Positions 60,689 to 64,000 of a stretch of DNA of 64,000 bases are shown piece after piece; positions within the stretch are counted from its first letter, which is position 1, and the number at the start of each line of letters is the position of its first letter. The notes under the pieces are model-generated. The model was not told the origin of the DNA. It saw nothing but the letters and a program-made list of their open reading frames with translations, and made no database searches. A program made the position numbers and the translations under genes. Source of the stretch: an uncultured Pelagibacteraceae bacterium. Lineage in GTDB: Bacteria; Pseudomonadota; Alphaproteobacteria; Pelagibacterales; Pelagibacteraceae. The stretch is taken from assembly GCA_902574685.1 (NCBI GenBank), contig CACGOO010000003.1, positions 27,231 to 91,230 of the forward strand. Direction: 5' to 3'.

Positions 60689-60697
60689 AATTAACTT

Positions 60698-62200
60698 ATG
60701 ATAAATACCGAAAGCATAATTAACAAAGTATGGAATTTTTGCACTACACTTAGAGATGATGGAGTTAGCTACGGAGATTACCTCGAACAAATAACATATC
60801 TTATCTTTTTAAAAATGGTAGATGAGTATAGTAGACCTCCATATAATAGACAGATTAATATATCAAAAGAATTTAGTTGGGCGACCTTAAAGGCAAAAAG
60901 AGGTTCAGAACTTGAAGATCACTATATAAAATTGCTCAGAGAATTGGCAAACAAAAAAGGTATGTTAGGTGCAATTTTCTCAAAATCTCAAAACAAAATA
61001 CAGGATCCTGCAAAATTGCATAAATTGATTATAATGCTTGATGAAATAAGTTGGGTAACATTAGGGTCAGATATCAAAGGCAAAATATACGAAGGTTTAT
61101 TAGAAAAAAATGCTGAAGATATAAAATCTGGTGCAGGACAATATTTTACACCTCGAGCATTAATTAGAGCAATTGTTGAAACTGTCAGACCAGAAGTCAA
61201 AAAAACAATTGCTGATCCCGCATGTGGAACTGGAGGATTTTTTTTATCTTCTTATGATTTTTTAATTGCTAATAATAAAATGGACAAGAGTGAGAAATTA
61301 TTCCTTAAAAATAAAACATTTTTTGGAAATGAAATTGTTTCAAATACAAGAAGGTTAGCATTAATGAATATGTTTCTTCATAATATTGGATCAATTGACA
61401 GCGAAAGCTCTATATCTTCTAAAGATGCTTTAGTTTCTGATGATGGCGAAAGATATGATATTGTATTAGCCAACCCTCCTTTTGGAAAAAAGAGTTCATT
61501 AAGTTTTACAAATGACGAAGGTGAAGATGAAAAAGAGGATTTAACTTATAATAGACAAGATTTTTGGTCCATAACTTCTAATAAGCAATTAAATTTTATT
61601 CAACATATTAAAACAATACTTAAAAGTGATGGCAGAGCCGCGGTGGTGGTCCCTGATAATGTTTTGTTTGAAGGTGGCGCAGGAGAAGCAATAAGAAAAA
61701 AACTTCTTGATACAACAGAATTTCATACAATTTTAAGATTACCAACTGGTATATTTTATAAGCCTGGTGTTAAAGCGAATGTCATATATTTTGATTCTAA
61801 AATTTCTAGCAAAGATCCTTGGACAAAAGAAATATGGATTTATGATTATAGAACCAATATTCATCACACATTAAAAAAGAAACCTCTTAAATTTGAAAAT
61901 TTTAAAGAATTTATAAAATGTTTTAATGCTAGCAATAGATATAATAGGAAAGAAACATGGCATGAGAAAAATAATCCAGAGGGAAGATGGAGAAGATTTT
62001 CCTACAATGATGTGATTAAAAGGGAAAAGATAAACCTTGATATAATTTGGTTAAAAGATAAAGAATTAATTGATTTTGAAAATTTACCAGATCCCGATGT
62101 TCTTGCCTCTGATATCATTGAAAATATAGAGTCAAACTTGATTAGTTTCAAGGAAATCTTAACAAATTTAAATTCCGCTTCAAAAAATAAAAAAAATTAA
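60698..62200 (+). CDS. hsdM: Type I restriction enzyme methyltransferase subunit
   Basis: GAGQYFTPRALIRAIV; ADPACGTGGFFLSSYDF; LANPPFGKK. Confidence 0.96.
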   Translation: MINTESIINKVWNFCTTLRDDGVSYGDYLEQITYLIFLKMVDEYSRPPYNRQINISKEFSWATLKAKRGSELEDHYIKLLRELANKKGMLGAIFSKSQNKIQDPAKLHKLIIMLDEISWVTLGSDIKGKIYEGLLEKNAEDIKSGAGQYFTPRALIRAIVETVRPEVKKTIADPACGTGGFFLSSYDFLIANNKMDKSEKLFLKNKTFFGNEIVSNTRRLALMNMFLHNIGSIDSESSISSKDALVSDDGERYDIVLANPPFGKKSSLSFTNDEGEDEKEDLTYNRQDFWSITSNKQLNFIQHIKTILKSDGRAAVVVPDNVLFEGGAGEAIRKKLLDTTEFHTILRLPTGIFYKPGVKANVIYFDSKISSKDPWTKEIWIYDYRTNIHHTLKKKPLKFENFKEFIKCFNASNRYNRKETWHEKNNPEGRWRRFSYNDVIKREKINLDIIWLKDKELIDFENLPDPDVLASDIIENIESNLISFKEILTNLNSASKNKKN

Positions 62201-62267
62201 AAATAATATGGTTTTAAATCTGAAAATATTATCGCAATTTTTAAATATTTAATTAAAATTATACTAC

Positions 62268-63122
62268 ATGAAAGTTGGATTTATAGGTGTTGGATGGATG
62301 GGATTTGGTATCGCAAATAACATCCTTAAAAATAATCATGAATTATTTGTAATTGCCAATAAGAACAGAAAGCCAATTGATAGAATAGTTAAAGAGGGTG
62401 CAAAAGAAGTTAAATCCTATGATGAACTTTGTAAAAGTGGGTTAGATGCTCTGTTTTTATGCGTAACAAATTCTCCAATTGCACATGAAATTGGAAAAAA
62501 AATAGTTTCATTACTGTCTGATAAAACAATTGTCATTGATATTACTACTCATAATCAAAATGGATCTATTGAAATGGAGCAAATATTAAATGCAAATAAT
62601 ATTCCTTATTTAGAGTGCCCTGTAATGGGAGGTCCTGTTCAAGCAGAAGAGGGAATATTGGGGGGAATTGTTGGTGGATCTGAGGAAAATTTAAAAAGAT
62701 CAGAAGAACTTTTAAAATGTTTTTGTAAAAATTATTATCATTTTGGAGGGATTGGAAATGGTGCGAAAACAAAATTATTAAATAATTTTCTATCTTTAGG
62801 AACAGCCACATATGTAATTGAATTAATAAAAGCTGCAAAAAAGTTGAATATTGATTTAGATAAACTTTATAAGGTAGCCCAATTAGGCTCAGGTAATTCT
62901 AATGCTTTAAAGAGAATTTTTGATAAAGTTTTAGAGGATGATTACACAGGTTTTAAGTTTACAGCGGCTAATACATTAAAAGATTTAACCTATATAACAG
63001 ATCTACTAAAAGGTATGGATAATGCGGAGAAATTATCCAATCTATCAAAATCTTTTTACAAAAAAGCAGTTGATGATGGAGATGGTGAACTTTTTATAAG
63101 TGAACTAATAAAGAAGAATTAA
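62268..63122 (+). CDS. NAD-binding 3-hydroxyisobutyrate/6-phosphogluconate dehydrogenase-like protein
   Basis: KVGFIGVGWMGFGIANNIL; YLECPVMGGPVQAEEGILGGIVGG; GNGAKTKLLNNFL. Confidence 0.92.
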   Translation: MKVGFIGVGWMGFGIANNILKNNHELFVIANKNRKPIDRIVKEGAKEVKSYDELCKSGLDALFLCVTNSPIAHEIGKKIVSLLSDKTIVIDITTHNQNGSIEMEQILNANNIPYLECPVMGGPVQAEEGILGGIVGGSEENLKRSEELLKCFCKNYYHFGGIGNGAKTKLLNNFLSLGTATYVIELIKAAKKLNIDLDKLYKVAQLGSGNSNALKRIFDKVLEDDYTGFKFTAANTLKDLTYITDLLKGMDNAEKLSNLSKSFYKKAVDDGDGELFISELIKKN

Positions 63123-63298
63123 TCTTTTTTTTCTTCTTTATCTTTTTCAGCAAAGAATAAAGCGATCGCAAATAAAGTTGTCCATGCAATTCCTAACAAA
63201 GCTTTTGGACTAGTTTCAGCACTCCATATATCTAAAAAGATTGCACCTAAAGCAAGACCAACGAGATAAATAACAATTGCAATATTTGTTTTGCTCAT
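63119..63298 (-). CDS. Small two-TM membrane protein, 59 aa (not in ORF track)
   Basis: Reverse-strand reading MSKTNIAIVIYLVGLALGAIFLDIWSAETSPKALLGIAWTTLFAIALFFAEKDKEEKKD. Confidence 0.75.
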   Translation of the reverse strand: MSKTNIAIVIYLVGLALGAIFLDIWSAETSPKALLGIAWTTLFAIALFFAEKDKEEKKD

Positions 63299-63375
63299 AT
63301 CAATTAAGCTAATGTTTTACACTATTATTCTAATTGGACAATTATAAACAATCATATATAAAGCACCAATAATTT

Positions 63376-63460
63376 GGGCGAGTGGCGGAATTGGTAGACG
63401 CGTTGGTCTTAGGAACCAATAGTGCAAACTGTGAAGGTTCGAGTCCTTTCTCGCCTACCA
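63376..63460 (+). tRNA. tRNA-Leu (anticodon UAG), CCA encoded
   Basis: GGGCGAG...CTCGCCT-A-CCA acceptor; anticodon arm TTGGTctTAGgaACCAA; GGTTCGAGTCC T-arm; class II variable arm. Confidence 0.95.
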
Positions 63461-63466
63461 TAATAT

Positions 63467-64000
63467 ATGAAAGTAACAGTAGAAAATAAAAAAGGTTTAG
63501 AAAAAAATATAAAAGTTTTTATCGATAAAAAAACTATATCTGGATATCTCGAGGAAAAATATGAAGAGATTAAAAAAGATGTCGTTTTAAAAGGATTTAG
63601 ACCAGGAAAAGTACCTACAGAAATTTTAAAAAGACAGTTTGGAAAAGCAGTCTATGGAGAAGTAATAGATAAAGTATTAAAAGATACTACAACTAAAGCT
63701 CTTGAGGATAATAAAATTAAACCAGCTGGTCAGCCTAAAATTGATTTAAAGTCATTTGGCGAAGGAAAGGATCTTGAATACACAATTTCAGTAACAGAAT
63801 TACCGAATGTGGAAGTTGGATCATTAAAAGATCTTAAAGTAGACGAATACGTAGTTAAAATTGATCCAAAAGAAACAGATAAAAGAATTGATCAAATAGC
63901 AAAAACTCAGAAAAACTTTAAAGATGCTGAAGAAAGTTATGCAGCTAAAGTAGGTGATTTAGTTGTTTTTGATTATAAAGCTACAGTTGATGGAAAAGAT
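63467..64000 (+). CDS. tig: Trigger factor (3' truncated by window edge)
   Basis: MKVTVENKKGLEKNIKVFIDKKTISGYLEEKYEEIKKDVVLKGFRPGKVPTEILKRQFG... Confidence 0.92.
   Translation, partial: MKVTVENKKGLEKNIKVFIDKKTISGYLEEKYEEIKKDVVLKGFRPGKVPTEILKRQFGKAVYGEVIDKVLKDTTTKALEDNKIKPAGQPKIDLKSFGEGKDLEYTISVTELPNVEVGSLKDLKVDEYVVKIDPKETDKRIDQIAKTQKNFKDAEESYAAKVGDLVVFDYKATVDGKD

Noticed and set aside
63376-63460. tRNA-Leu as an integration site for the R-M locus
   Set aside because: No integrase and no repeat of the tRNA 3' end was noticed; the R-M genes lie on the tRNA 5' side, separated by two ordinary genes.
1-64000. CRISPR arrays, transposons, prophage genes, secondary-metabolite clusters
   Set aside because: No regularly spaced direct repeats, transposase, phage structural or NRPS/PKS signatures seen on either strand.

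Overview
AT-rich, gene-dense window with short intergenic gaps. Gene content looks like a streamlined marine alphaproteobacterium, probably SAR11/Pelagibacterales; that assignment is inferred, not tested. Main blocks: (1) a sulfite/organosulfonate locus (aprM-aprB-aprA, small ORFs, TauE-like exporter, suyAB, xsc, FAD oxidase, aminotransferase); (2) a structured intergenic region followed by a photolyase; (3) an 863-aa multidomain protein that appears to combine two cNMP-binding-like domains, a PlsC-like acyltransferase and an SGNH hydrolase, with unusual small and secreted proteins downstream; (4) a TRAP transporter operon with enoyl-CoA hydratase and CaiB-type CoA-transferase; (5) hydroxy-acid genes (FAD/Fe-S oxidase, enolase-superfamily dehydratase, serine-glyoxylate aminotransferase); (6) a second TRAP operon with GMC oxidoreductase, NCS1 permease and Zn-ADH; (7) a glycerol-3-phosphate/glycerophosphodiester salvage locus (GlpD, UgpB-A-E-E'-C, UgpQ, 2H phosphoesterase-like protein, 5'-nucleotidase, GlpK); (8) a type I restriction-modification locus in the order hsdR-hsdS-hsdM; (9) tRNA-Leu(UAG) and the start of trigger factor. 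No CRISPR array, transposase, integrase or rRNA was seen. The strongest leads are the cNMP/PlsC/SGNH fusion, the hairpin that recurs between each solute-binding-protein gene and its permease genes, the tandem ugpE paralogs, and the structured intergenic region at 11.2-11.55 kb.
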